Shown here: piece by piece, positions 1-12,635 of the stretch | How the letters are laid out: each line of letters opens with the position of its first letter | How positions within the stretch are numbered: the stretch's first letter is position 1 | Assembly (NCBI GenBank): GCA_022393335.1 | Contig: JAJEKB010020967.1 | Span: forward strand, 435,217-499,216 | DNA: 64,000 nucleotides | DNA from: Macrotrachela quadricornifera | Taxonomy: Eukaryota; Rotifera; Eurotatoria; Philodinida; Philodinidae | Direction of reading: 5' to 3' | Notes under the pieces: generated by a model | Seen by the model: the letters and a program-made list of their open reading frames with translations, nothing else | Database searches by the model: none | Told to the model about the DNA's origin: nothing | Translations under genes and position numbers: made by a program

Positions 1-758
1 ATCGTTTTCAATATAATCGTGTTTGGATATCAACACCAATATTTTATCTTTTTTCATTTTTTTTTGATTATGGAATTTATGCAAGTCAAATTGTATTATT
101 TTCATGGGCAACTATTGAACGACATATACTTGTTTTTCATGATCAATGGATATCAACGAAAAAGAAACGTTTATTTATTCATTATTTACCTATAATTATA
201 ATTTTCATCCATTGTTTTTTATTTTATACATTAGTTACTTTTGGTCCATTTTGTGAAAATTCATTTGAAGCTTTTATATCTTTGGATTTTTTTATTCCAT
301 GTGTATTTAATAGAACAGTATTAGGAACATTGGATCTTTTTATACATCAAATTATTCCAACTTTAATTATTGTAATTTTTAGTATTACTCTTATTATTCG
401 TATTCTAAAACAAAAACAAAAGATAAATCAAATAATTCAATGGGGAAAACATCGAAAGATGACTATTCAATTATTATCAATTTCATGTTTATATTTAATC
501 TTTAATTCTCCATGGATCATTCTAATTTTTGCATCTCAATATGGTTTATCAGAAAGTATTACAAACATACCTCTCGTATATGTTGCATATCTTCGTGCTT
601 ATGTTATATTTCTATTTCCATTTGTATGTTGTGGATCATTATCTGAAATTCGAAGTAAATTTAAAAGATTATTACATTGGAAACGACAACATCAAATTAT
701 TGCTCCAAAACCATTGAAAATGGCACGTACATTAAATGAACGTATTATTGATCATTAA
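1..758 (+). CDS. Rhodopsin-like 7TM receptor, 5' end outside window
   Basis: The reading frame is open from base 3 to a TAA at 756-758, about 251 codons, and has no start inside the window, so the N-terminus lies upstream. The visible part runs from about TM3 to the tail. TM3 ends in the motif ATIERHILVF, where ERH stands in place of the class A DRY motif, as is usual for bdelloid orphan receptors. Further hydrophobic segments follow: IIIIFIHCFLFYTLVTFG, then IIPTLIIVIFSITLIIRI, then a stretch around codons 165-190, and a last helix near AYVIFLFPFVCCGS. A basic cytoplasmic tail follows (KRLLHWKRQH). It is a plasma-membrane G-protein-coupled receptor by family; ligand unknown. No intron is visible. 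It converges tail to tail with the next gene, about 165 bp apart. Confidence 0.85.
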   Translation, partial: RFQYNRVWISTPIFYLFSFFFDYGIYASQIVLFSWATIERHILVFHDQWISTKKKRLFIHYLPIIIIFIHCFLFYTLVTFGPFCENSFEAFISLDFFIPCVFNRTVLGTLDLFIHQIIPTLIIVIFSITLIIRILKQKQKINQIIQWGKHRKMTIQLLSISCLYLIFNSPWIILIFASQYGLSESITNIPLVYVAYLRAYVIFLFPFVCCGSLSEIRSKFKRLLHWKRQHQIIAPKPLKMARTLNERIIDH

Positions 759-922
759 TTGTAATTTTACATGTATAATAGATGTTCCATACAAAATGGC
801 TACATTTCCTATTGTATATTTTAATCTTTAAATACGTTTTTTTAATTCAGCACTACACAGATACATATATATTGAGAAAACTAAATATACCGCAAGAGGC
901 AATTTACAACGAACAGTTTTTT

Positions 923-3104
923 TTACAGTACAAGTTCATTACAAGATTGAATCAAAAGAAAAATTTTTTCAAATTGTTCTTGATACTTTATCATATTCAA
1001 ATCATCTGATGTTAATGCATGACGACCAATATTGATAGCTTTTTTTGCATGTTGAAAAGCATCATCAATTTTGTTTAACCATTCATAAGTGATCGACATA
1101 TGAAAATGTGTTTTAGCTAGATGTGGATGATTTGGTTGTAATGCTTTTTCTTGAATTTCAAGTGCATTCGAATAATTTTTCATCATCAAATGAAGAGAAC
1201 TGATATAATTATATGTTATTGCTAAACGAGGATGAGTAGGTGGTAAATATTTATGCAATAATTCAAATGCTTCGGATAGTTTTTCCTGCTCTTTTCGTAC
1301 CCAATCGATGTAATTATAACGATCTACTATGACTTGATATTCGCGAGAACCTAATGATTTTGATGAATAATCAAGATACAATGTGATTACAGTATTCATT
1401 ATATCAGCCATGATTGAATGAAATTGATTATCATCGATTTGTTCTGTATAAAAAAGTTTTCTTAATCTTGAATAAACTTTAATCAAATCTGTTCTAACTT
1501 CCTCAGTAACATCACTTCCATCAAGTAATTCTACACAGAATATTTTTTTTCCATGTATTCGTGCTCGTTCCCAATCATCTTTATATAATACAAAAATTTC
1601 GACTAATTGATAACGTGCTGCTTGTGCTAATTTCAAATTATTTTCAGATGTAGCCTTATCAATTATCATTTTATATAAAATAATTGCCTTATCATATTCA
1701 CCCATATTTACAAGTAATTTACACAATCGCCATGTAGGATCCGTATTGATTTGAAATGTTGAGATAATATAAGAACTAAGATCTCTACGCATATGTTCTG
1801 TTAAATGACTAAGTTGTTCATCTTTATCAGCATGAGTTAATGTTAAATAAACATGCCAAAATTGTGATTTATCATTATCAATTACTGATTTTATTTCACC
1901 AATACGAAAGACAGTATGCATTGAAAATAGTACTTCATGTTCACTAGCTGAAAAATAACTAAGTTTATCAAGTGATGCAAATGGTATTGATGGATTAACA
2001 TTCATTTCGAATAGAATAGCTACTTTTTCTGGATTTATTTGAGCATTTTTAACAAAATTTATTGCAACTTCTTTTGATGTACTTGTTGATAAAAAATTAT
2101 TGAATGAAATAAGACCATCTTGATTTTGTTTTAATCGATTAAATGCTTCATGTAACATTCTATTCAAATGGAGAAAAAAAGAAGAAATCTGTGTGAAAAT
2201 TCACCTTAACTCTTTCGCCAATAAATTCAACAATAGAAAGAAGCAAACATTCCCTCATCTTCACTTACCCTTGACCACGATAGACAGTAAATGCTTGATG
2301 ATTGTTTATTGTTTTATGAAGATCTTCCAATTGTCGATGAAGATCACAAATAAAAAAACTCATTTTAATCAAAATTTCAACATCTTGTGTACATAAAGCT
2401 CGATTTAACATTAAATAAATAAAACATTCACGTGTATACCACCACATAGGTGATTGATTATTATAATTTTGTTCAAATTCTTCTATTATACATAGTTCTG
2501 TATTATTTTCAACATAATGAATTCGATAAAAATTAATAAATTCTTGTTTAGCTTGTTCAAATGTATTATTATTATATTCTATAATAAGTAAAACTTCTTT
2601 AAATAATTGTGAATACATAAATGATGCATCAAGATGATTAGAAATTTTTGATACTTGTGAACTAAGTGTTTGAATAGAAGTTAATTCATGTTGACAATTT
2701 TTAATATTTTCTTTAATTTGATTACAAATATCTTTAATATCTGTAAAGATTCCTTTAATTTTATAATGTTGTCGTTGTTTAGTCCATTTTTCATGTTTGA
2801 ATTTTTTTAAACAAAATATATAAATTGAATCAAGTTTAGTATCATGTTCAATTAGAGGTATTAATTGTTGACCTAATGATTCAGAAACAATTAAAAAGAC
2901 TTTTTCTTGTTTAATTCAATTGTTAAGAAAATGAATACATGTATCAGATGTATCAAATAATTTAATTGAATTAACAATTTGACGTAGTGTTGTAATTGAT
3001 GTTTGAATATCATCATCTACCATATCTTTTCGTTTAAGTTTTGAATCGACCCAAATTATAATAAAATTTTCAATGAAACGAACTACTTTTTGTTGATGAG
3101 TCAT
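923..3104 (-). CDS. ADP-ribosyltransferase with TPR tail, interrupted by an in-frame TGA
   Basis: Arginine-type mono-ADP-ribosyltransferase fused to tetratricopeptide repeats, a common bdelloid architecture; it would transfer ADP-ribose from NAD+ to protein. Exon 1 is 3104-2269 and exon 2 is 2159-923, with a 109-bp intron (donor GTAAGTG, acceptor AATAG); phases agree and give 691 codons. Visible R-S-E signature: TVYRGQG before the intron (R), FNNFLSTSTS (S), SASEHEVLF (E-x-E). The C-terminal half holds TPR-like helices (for example around ISSLHLMMKNYSNALEIQ and HMSITYEWLNKIDDAFQHA). The N-terminal half matches the non-catalytic domain seen in relatives (IWVDSKLK, then VFLIVSESLGQQL). Codon 63 (2916-2918) is TGA, and the same frame continues intact on both sides. 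So this is either a recent pseudogene, a readthrough gene, a gene starting downstream, or a sequence error. Confidence 0.78.
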
Positions 3105-4230
3105 TGTAACTTACAAATATATCGATCGTTTATTTTTCTTTGTAATATAATAACTATTTTCGTATATACATATATATATCGTATTCATCAATTGATCAAA
3201 AAAAAAGGCAAAAACTAATATTTTGCTTCACTGAGCTCATCACAATCAGCGATATATGTCAGGTATTATAAAATAATAGTATTATATGCGTTTGAAAAAA
3301 AAGCACTTCATCGATATTATAAACACACGTTTTCAGTGTATAACATCATGTTATGCCATTGCAGCAGTTGAAAAATAGAGGGATGAAGAGAGAAGAAAAA
3401 GAAACTGTTATTTGTGTCGTGGTTTTTCTCACGCCTGCAGAATACCAAAGATATTCATTTGATTATACTGCAGTGATATATTTGCGTACTTAGTATACAC
3501 TCAATTAGTTTCTCTATTGTAGCATATCTTTTCATTCTAAAAGATAAAATAGATCAATTCCTTCATATATATATATTCGATCATCAAATAAATATATTTT
3601 TTGCTAAGTAACATTGTACAACATTTTACATAAAGAAAGCGGATATAAAAAATTTCATCATTAGCAAGAATAAAATATTTTTTTTGTATTTTGATACAAT
3701 GAAGCATGAGTTAAGAGCAGTAAAAGTTAATAAAGCAAGAAAAAAATAATAGATTATCTATTGCGAAATAAAGATATGATAGAAAATAAGCATATAATAC
3801 TGATTAACATAGAATTTATCAAGTATATATAGATTATTTTTAAATTATGATTGATTTGTAATAAATATTGTTTTGTTGGTTATCGTTTCATTGCATTTCA
3901 TAATCAATCTGAACAAAGTATATTTTATATAAATTTAAAAAATTCGTTTTTCTTTTGTTTTCTTCAAGTCATTATTTGTTTCATTTGTGTGAATAATGAA
4001 GCAAAATTTAATACTCAAGATTTTTTTACAGTCTCTGAGATTAGAAAAATCTAGAAGCATCATAGATTAGTAGTTATGAGTTTGACACTTAAAAAAAATG
4101 TTTTTTTGCAATATTGAAATATGTAGATTTGTAATGAACTATCTTTGATTTTTCGATATCTAATCAAATTTTAATCTTAATCTCTAACTATAAGAAATAT
4201 TCAAAAATTAAACTAATTGATCTCTTTTTT
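3105..4230. other. AT-rich intergenic region
   Basis: Between two minus-strand genes. Very AT-rich with poly-A/T runs. A short open frame at 3851-4054 has no recognisable domain and is not supported as a gene. The part next to 3104 should hold the promoter of the ADP-ribosyltransferase gene, but I see no distinct motif. Confidence 0.6.
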
Positions 4231-7200
4231 TTATATTAAGGAAGTAATAAATACATTCATACTTATTTGTGTAGTATGGTTTTTTTCTTGTCGATTCAAA
4301 TGATAAATGAGCGGATTAATAATAATGCCAGCTACAATTATGAGCAGTAAAATGCTAAAGAAGAAGAAACGCCATGTTGCCAATTTAAAACTAGTTCTAA
4401 ATAGAAAAGCTGTAGATGATATTGAAAAAGAAATGAAAAATAATTTACTTAGGCGCTCCAGTTATCGGTACTATATCTAAATTAATGGTAGTATTAAATA
4501 GATTTGCCGATCCGACTGTTGGATTAACAGTTTCGATAGTTGCCGCCTCCATAGTATGTGCTGGTTCGACAATGCTCGATCGCTTTTTTCGCCATTGACA
4601 CATTTGAGCCAAAAGATAAATAATATTTGGACATATCCATTCGAGAATAACACTGAGACTACCGAAGAGACCTAGTACAACAATTATTCCATAGAGTAAA
4701 TTGAACTGGTAACTGTAGTTGTAGGTGTAGGTGCATGACATAGGTGAACATTGTTCAAAGTATGCTGAATAATCTAGTGTAGTCGACCAAATTTCGACGA
4801 AAAGATTATTAATAAGATTGATCATAGTAGTATTCGGTGCAAATCGATTTGTATTTTCGAAGAGAAGTTCAGGAACATATGTACTGTAATTGTCATTAGT
4901 CATTTGATAAATAAGATTAATACATGATAAATCATAGAAACATTCAAGAGTCGAAGCAAGAAATGATTCAATTGGTGTGCATCCTAATCTGAAACCTTTG
5001 ATTGGAATCATTATAGACAAATTTTCATTGATAAATACTGCTTGAGTTGAACAATTGAAATTCAATGCACATAAACATTGGTTATCATAAGTAACTGATT
5101 CAGTGAGTGCAAGTGAACCCATTATTGAAACATCTAAATTTTACATAGAAAATCAGTTTGTAAGAAAGAAATTCATCAAAAAAATCTACTTACTAGTAGG
5201 TGTCGAAACAGTATGCCAAGAAGGAAAATAATATTTGAAATTTGTTTCATATGTTGATACAATCGCATTACCATGATTTATAACTCGAAGTAAGAAAAGA
5301 AGACGAGTCAATGTTGCAGGAGAATTTAATTTAATCTGTTCTATCTGTGAATTAATGTATGCAACAAACATTGTTTGTGGTTGAAGTTGAGTAGTAATAA
5401 ATGATGATGAGAGAAATTGATTAATGGAATCATAGACTGATTGAATAGAAAGAGAACATAAACCAGCCAGGGATTGTAGATGAGCATAAATAAAACGACG
5501 ATAATCTCTATTATGGTAAGTAGAGAGATTACGAACAAGACCACCTGTGAGTTTCATTCGCCATTCATCCGAAACAAATGGACTGGAACAGACCTAATAT
5601 TTATCAAAGACAAAAAAAAATCATACTTAATTATCAACTACCACCTGCTATACAGAATGTGATTTGTGACGCGATATTTCCACGAAAATGAATTTTTTTT
5701 CTTCTGTTTATATTGAGCTGATGCTAGAGGAATCATCTATGCTGCTACAAGGATCATATGTGATACTAGAAGGATTGCCTGGGATTGATTCATGAGTTTA
5801 ATTTTTTTCGTTTCAAAATTGTTCTTGTTTTTCAAATACAGTACGTCTAATTGAGCTAAAAAATTTTCTATAAATACTGATTTTTGTCAAATCTTACAAC
5901 AGAAAGAAAATAGATAAGGATTTTTAAAAAGTTTCACTTATCTCATATGACATGCTGAAAAATTGAATTTTTAATTAAGAATAAATGAAACAACTACTAT
6001 GAATTTCTCGTTTTACTTGATGAAATATGGGTTGAATTTGAAGAAAACGATTGTATGTCGATGAGATTTGTGAACAAGGACATTGAAGTGTATCAGCATA
6101 ATCAAGTAAGAGATGATTGTAGACATTGTATGATGGTTTAGCGAGAGTTTGCGTCAGAAATTGAGATTGAGTAGTAGTATAGAATATGAGAATAGTAAGA
6201 CCGATGATAAGAAGAAAAATGTATAGTCGAGTAGTTATTTGACCAAGATGTTTGGCTTTTATTCGATCGATATTACTTCCAAAATATCGTGGAGGAAATA
6301 TATTTAGATTGATTAATTTAGTATATAAAAGCGTAAATGGTTTCTGCAATATCATTTTGATTCGGTTACACAACGTCAGATGAACTATATCAAAAAAAAA
6401 TAAACTTATTCGACACATTTTATTTGTAATTACCTTGTTGTTGTCTTGGAATCTTTAATTGTATTAAATTAAAGACAAATTTAACAATTAATGGTGTGAT
6501 TAAGCGTAGTATAACAGTAAGACCACTTATTACTGCTACCAATGTTATTAGTATTTCAATGACTTTCATTGAATATACTGTGTCAGAATATGTACAATAA
6601 ATCGGTGCACATTTTTCATAATAACGATTGAAAGATGGCAATAAATTCCATTGTTCAATCATCATTTGTTGTATTATGGTTTGAAGAGGAACATTCGGTG
6701 GAAATCTGCTTAACATCTGGTCATAAACGAGGGGATCAATATTGAACATTAGCATAGGTATACCTAACGTAGTATATGCATCCTTGATGAAGTAATATAG
6801 AACTGACAGACAAGAATTTGAATATAAACATTCAAGCGTTGAGAGATGAAGAGAATCAGTTGCAAAACATCCTTTTACCATACCTGGTATCGTATAGGAA
6901 GCGGTAGATATGTTACCACTTACCTGTGCCATTAGCCGATTAGAAATGATAATCGGACTCTGACACAAAGGATTAATAGCACAAATACAATCGGTTGATT
7001 GATTATTGCCATAGGACACACCAGTTAAACGAAATGATAACTAAATAGAAAAAGAAATCTTGTTTTATTATCTGTAAGATACGAAAAGTATGGCATTCTG
7101 TTCTTAGATTTGAAGTATGATATAATCAAAAACAACTTTTTTTTTCTTCGTCCGTTTTTTAAAGCTTTTATCGATTTAATATAGAAATATTTTATTATTT

Positions 7201-9819
7201 TTACGTTCTCATTTAAGTTATTGAACTGATTATAAGTGGAGATCAGTCACAATAATAACATACCGTTGGCGGTTGATTAGTACTCGCACTTGTCTTAATA
7301 TTAAATACTGAATATCCATTATTATCATCTGGTATTGTAAAAGGTTGATTAACATGAGTAAAAAGATTCATCATATCGATAAGAAGATTAAAATTGGTAA
7401 TTAATGATTGAATAAATGGACTGAAAATTGTATTTAATTCATTATTGAAATCAATTTCAGTAAGAACATTTGAAGTAACAAATAAACGCATATTAAAATG
7501 TTGAATACCATCATCAATTGTTTTTCTTGATAATTGACATAAGGTAGATAAAAGTCGAAAATGTCGAGCATCCATACCATACCATTGCGTTAATTTGAAT
7601 AAATTCATCATAGAAATCCATGATTCACTAACAAAATTACTTGAACAAATTTGATGTAAATTTGGAGATAATGTGGTGAATGTAGAATAAGGTATTGATG
7701 CAGTTGAACAAGGACATTTAAGTGTATTTGGATACAATTTTTGTAGATTTTTATATGTAGTTAACGAAGGATTTGATAAAGTCATTGTTGCTGTTGTGCT
7801 TGTTTGAATATTTATCGAAAAAAATACAAGAAGAGTGACAATTGATCCTTAGATAATACGAAAAAAAAAAGTTAAGTCGATAACTATGATAAACTTTTGA
7901 ACAGTTGGTAAATACTCAAATTTCTATATAGTTCAAATAATGTAATATTATTTCTAACTCGCTTTTTAATTCAGAATCCTATAGTCTGCAAATAAATATA
8001 TAAACTCATACCTATTAGTAAAATCAAAAAAATATACGTTGTAATACATTGTTGTTTGATATCAATTGCTGTCTGATTATTGATCGATTTAAACATATTC
8101 AACGTTTTTGCCCAACGAGCAAATCTTCGTATACATGTTACATTATGCACTATAAACAGAAGTTTTATTTAAATATTCGTTAGAAATGAAAACATACTTG
8201 TGTTAGCATTTGCATTATTTGGACGTCGGATGATTTTGTATGAAATATTGATTAATAGAATAGTGATAGAACGAAGTATAATAACGATACCACCGTAGAG
8301 ACATAAGAAGAGACTGATCGCATAAGGAAAATTATCATGGTTTGTTTCAGTATATGAACAAGACATTGGTGCACATTCGCTAAAATATCTTGAATAGCTG
8401 GTCTTTGTTGACCATGTTTCAACTAACAAAGTAGTTAAACGATCTTTTAAAGGTATATTTTGCTGGCTCGAGGATGGAAGAAGAGTTATCATTCTAGTCA
8501 AGTTTATCTAAATAAAAAAAAAGTATGAGATTACAAAAAAAATATTAGTATTATATATACTTGATTGATAGATGGAAAATAATTGGCAAGAAGTACAAGA
8601 CAACTCATATTATATAGACAATCAAATGTGCTTGCTAGAATTGCATCTAATGGAGTACATCCTCCGAAAAATCCCTGGACCATTGCAGAAGCATTTGGTT
8701 GAAAATAAGGAGGATTTCTAGGCCAATACTGATGATAACGAGAATAGTCATCGTACGATAATGAATAAAATCCAGCAGGAGCTATTGCATTTACCACATC
8801 ACAGTTTGAGATTGTGTTAGAATTGATAGTAGTATCTTTATCAATGTATGATGTTGGACGTACAAAAGTCGCATTTTGTAGTGTAGAACGATATGTATAA
8901 ACAATTGCATTTGTATTGAGAGCCGATATAAGAGAGTTTGATCGTGTTGTTGTTTGAAGGAATTGAAGAATTAAATTGAACTGCTGCAACGTGCTTCTCT
9001 GTGTAAGTGTAATTATTTCAATAATCCGCGATTGAATTTCATTTTCTGAATGAAGTGTAATAGTGACAAGTTGTTTATTAAGCAGATTAATTTGAGCTTT
9101 AGCAACCGCAGTTTGGCTGAGGAGACAAAGAGCAGCAAGGAGTTCAAACTAAATTATTTCTATCAGAAACTTTAATTAACACATTAAAATTAACATACCT
9201 GATAACTAGCTGTCGTCCGAAAGTCCATGACAAAGTATACACTTGCATATGGTATATAAAGTGCATGAATCCATTCTTCGGTAATAAAAATACTTGAACA
9301 TATAGGATGAAACGAGATCGTATTAGAAACAAAGGTACTGTAAGGTATACTGGTTCCCGAGCATGGACACGAGAGTGTTTCACCATATTTAAGAAGAAGT
9401 TGATTGTACACGGATAAAGTAGGATTTATGACAGCGATTGTTCGACTTTCTGATTTGATGAAAGCGATAAAGAGTATATTGTAGAAGATTACTAAAAACA
9501 AAAATAATAGATTTATAAGATATTTTCATAAAAACATATTCATGAATGACATTAGTTAGTATCTATTACAATAAAATAATGAAATTCCTCAAAACTTGTC
9601 ATTTGCAAAACATCATCTATTTTCAATCTAAACCATCTTATTCTACTTACAAATAAGAAGAGGAATATATAAACGAGTAGCATATCGTTGATGTCTAATA
9701 ATGATGGCTCGATCTCTTATTTCACCATTTTCATTGCCATATTCATCTTCATCAGAAATAAAAACATTATAATCATGTATTTTTTTTCCAAGCCAACGAA
9801 ATAAATTTCGAACGTTCAT
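4231..9819 (-). CDS. Three-module two-TM Cys-rich membrane protein (11 exons)
   Basis: I join what look like three neighbouring genes into one. Exons: 9819-9651, 9491-9199, 9148-8561, 8507-8198, 8149-8012, 7847-7264, 7040-6434, 6384-6017, 5593-5194, 5133-4449, 4396-4231. All ten introns are GT-AG and every junction keeps phase, giving 1,435 residues. Three tandem modules (about 1-453, 454-896, 897-1381) each hold a basic N-terminal stretch, TM1, a Cys-rich loop and TM2. Each repeats the same motifs: CPCS then Y-x-x-F; HxxCSSxF(I/V)(S/T)xxW; a GC(T/F)...STxxC(L/F)Y..SC block; and C(A/S)P(M/I)xC(S/T)Y just before TM2. TM2 of module 3 contains GLFGSLSVILEW. A last exon adds a seventh TM helix. 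The start at 9819 follows TTAAA. The family is uncharacterised. One TM at each end of a Cys-rich ectodomain recalls DEG/ENaC channel subunits in layout; that is inference only. Confidence 0.8.
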
Positions 9820-11250
9820 TTTAATAATAAAAATAAATCGTTGAATCTTAATTAAAAATTGATAGGCTGTGTATATGAAGATCTTTAGAGAAAAATTCAA
9901 AAGATTGAGAGTGGGTTATGGATGATTTCAAGTTTAGAACTAAGCTTTTTCTTAAATTATGAAATTAACTATTCTGTTTCTCTCTTAAAAATAAAAAAGG
10001 ATATTTTATTTTATACGAAAAACATTTGGAGAGAATATATAAATGAAATGTATATGAAAACTTATTTCAGTTATCTTGATATTGATTTAATTTCTTTTCT
10101 TTCAGTAATATATACTTACTTCAAAATCGTCTATCTATAGTGTTGATATTTTTTAGACTTTCCTACATTTACAATTGTGTGTTTTCAAATGACTGCAAGT
10201 ATTAAATAGTATAGAAAGAATAGACGAGAAAATAAAAGGAATTTATTCATTGGTTAAAATTATGTCTCCTATATACAATTCTATTTTAATGAGTATTTAG
10301 CAAAGTGGAATGGAGAGTTGGATAGAAGCTTTTTCATATAAGCAATATTGTATATTCTAATGAACGTCTGGAGAAAAAAAAATAATTATTTGAAAGTTTC
10401 ATTTGAGTAAAAAAAAAATGAACTTTGAGGAGGCTGATTAGAAAAGTTTTTTTTATAGAATAAAGAATGTTTTCAGTTTAGAATTTCCAACAATAAATTT
10501 TGTATTTTAAGTTCATATTTTTTATTCTTTCTATTTGTCTTATATTATTCTTTTAATTAGTTTTTTTTTAATAATATAATGGAAAATGGTATTCACTTTA
10601 ACTTTTATTTATTTCTTGTAGTCATTCTTCTCTAAGGATATTTTATTTTTCACTTTTAAGAGTTTCTTTTACAACGTTTTTTCTTTTTCTCATTAGTGGA
10701 ATTATACATCGTAGGATTGTTTATCTCAGAACAGTTTTTACAATTGATTGAATTGAATAAGTTTATGTCTTTTTTTGTAAATTAACCAATTGATCAAATT
10801 ACATACTAAAAAAGATAATTTAATAACAAAAACAATAATCAATGATGTTTTTAATTAATAGAATTCAATATTTAACTTCAAACTGTGTAGTAATCGTGTT
10901 TTATTTAGAAGAAAATCATGAAATTGATTCGGTTTAACAAGACTTTTTCTGCGTTTGAAGATGTTAAAACAATCGTATAATGCAAAAGACAATAATAGTT
11001 GTTTTATATTCTATATTCTGAATAAGAAGTGAAAGAGATTGATAAAAGACAACTCATGAATAGCTTGCATTCGTTTTAAAATGTTATTAAATAAATTCTG
11101 TATTATATGTTATTCATAATGTCTAAACGTGTAATAAATGATAAAGAGAAAATTTTTTTTGTTCAAATAATTCTACTATAATATGATCATTGATATTAAT
11201 TAATAAAGTAAAAATGAAATTATTTAAGAATGATTGATGAAATCTAGATA
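9820..11250. other. AT-rich intergenic region
   Basis: Lies 5' of the three-module gene. Very AT-rich, with many T- and A-runs. The frame at 9922-10140 (72 codons) has composition typical of chance open frames in AT-rich DNA. I see no gene, RNA or clear repeat. The segment next to 9819 should include the promoter of the minus-strand gene. Confidence 0.55.
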
Positions 11251-12118
11251 CAGGTGTTTTTTTTGTAATAGTTTTTTTTTGCCATGGAAAGCAGTTACAA
11301 AGTTAATATTTCTATGGATGACTCATCAGTAGCTATACTATACGTTCATTATGCAGAAGTGTGAGTTTTTTTTCTTTTCAATACATATATACTGAATCAT
11401 GACACCAACGAGTGAATTAAAAAAATTATGATATCTCGATATTACATGACTGGAACAGAGGCATACGATCTGCTCGTGTTATTCATTAGAAAACAGATAT
11501 TCCACGAAGTACTATCTATTGCAATATCAACAAATTGAAACAAACAAATTCATCTAAACATCGAGGTAGAAATGTTCGACCGCGTGTATTTAATGGAATA
11601 GAAAAATACCTATTGATCAGTATATTCGATGCAACAATGGAATAACCCTTAAAGAAATAAAAGTAAAATTATCAAGAACGTATCATTCATTAGTGTCCAC
11701 AATAACAATACAACGTCATCTTCATGAATATGGTTATAGGTGTGTTTTACCAAAAAGTACTCATATGTTAAAACCTGAAGATGAACAACGGCATGTTCAA
11801 TGGACTAAACATCCCAAGTCGAACTTGCCCTATCGGATCCTGTAGGATCCGACACTTTCCGATAGCCGGATCCGACAGCAGGAAATTGTCGGATCTAACG
11901 AAATCCGATGAAATCCAACTGCCAGAAACCACTGGATCCAATGAAACTAATGATAATATATAATGTATATTTATAAATATTATTTTTCTTATTATAGATA
12001 ATTATTTTCATTATTTAATAACAAAGTAAGTATAACTTATTTTTTCTAAATATTATGTTCTTTATTTTAGATTATATTAATATTTAAACTTAATGTAAGT
12101 TTTACTTATTATTATAAA

Positions 12119-12558
12119 TACAAGTAACGCTTGTCTGAAGACTCGCTCAGCTCTTTCTCATAGAAATCGTGTTTCTAAATTACCGCCAAGCTATTCATTG
12201 ATAAAATTTTAAAAAATCGAAGTCAGATTCAAGTTTATGGACATTAACGGCCGTTGACCAGACTTCATAAAAACAAATGCTTTTTGTTAGAAATTTGTTG
12301 TTTGTTTAAAAAATTGATCGTCGAAAAAATTTCGAAAAGCTAACATCAGGTTTGGATTCCTCGACCCCGATTACCCTTCGGTCAACCCTTATAAAAAAAA
12401 TTTTTTTTGTAAAAAAAGTGATCCTTTGTGTAAAAAATTGATTCTCAAAAAAATTTTAAAAAACTAACATCAGATTCGAGTTCCTCGACCCCGATTACCC
12501 TTTGGTTAAGTTTTATGGAAAATATCAATAGAATGTTTTTTTGACTTCGTGCGGACAT

Positions 12559-12591
<33 letters not shown>

Positions 12592-12635
12592 CAGACAATT
12601 TATGTTTGCAAGACTCTTCTCTACGAGAAAGAGAA
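12119..12635. repeat. Interspersed repeat R1, copy 1
   Basis: Begins ACAAGTAACGCTTGTCTGAA and ends CTCTTCTCTACGAGAAAGAG. It matches 13888-14236 over its length. Near the start, CTCTTTCTCATAG is the inverse of the end CTACGAGAAAGAG, so the copy has inverted termini. The central block (ATCAGGTTTGGATTCCTCGA..., TCGACCCCGATTACCC) occurs twice here and once in copy 2. Non-coding; class unknown. Confidence 0.7.
12561..12590. repeat. (AATC)n microsatellite
   Basis: Seven and a half AATC units inside R1 copy 1. The matching place in copy 2 has GACAGACAAGCAAGCAGACA, so the run probably expanded from a GACA/AATC-like tract already in the repeat. Confidence 0.9.

Noticed and set aside
5186..7785. Separate short genes for each open frame of the Cys-rich family
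   Set aside because: Each open frame begins or ends at a GT-AG site and continues in phase into the next; none has its own full set of TMs and Cys motifs.
8169..8198. Stop codon at 8169 as the end of a separate gene
   Set aside because: A strong donor (GTATGT at 8197) and an acceptor (at 8150) remove it and join to the next module in phase.
12541..12600. AATC run as a CRISPR- or telomere-like array
   Set aside because: A simple 4-bp microsatellite with no spacers; it does not match the TGTGGG-type repeat I associate with bdelloid telomeres.
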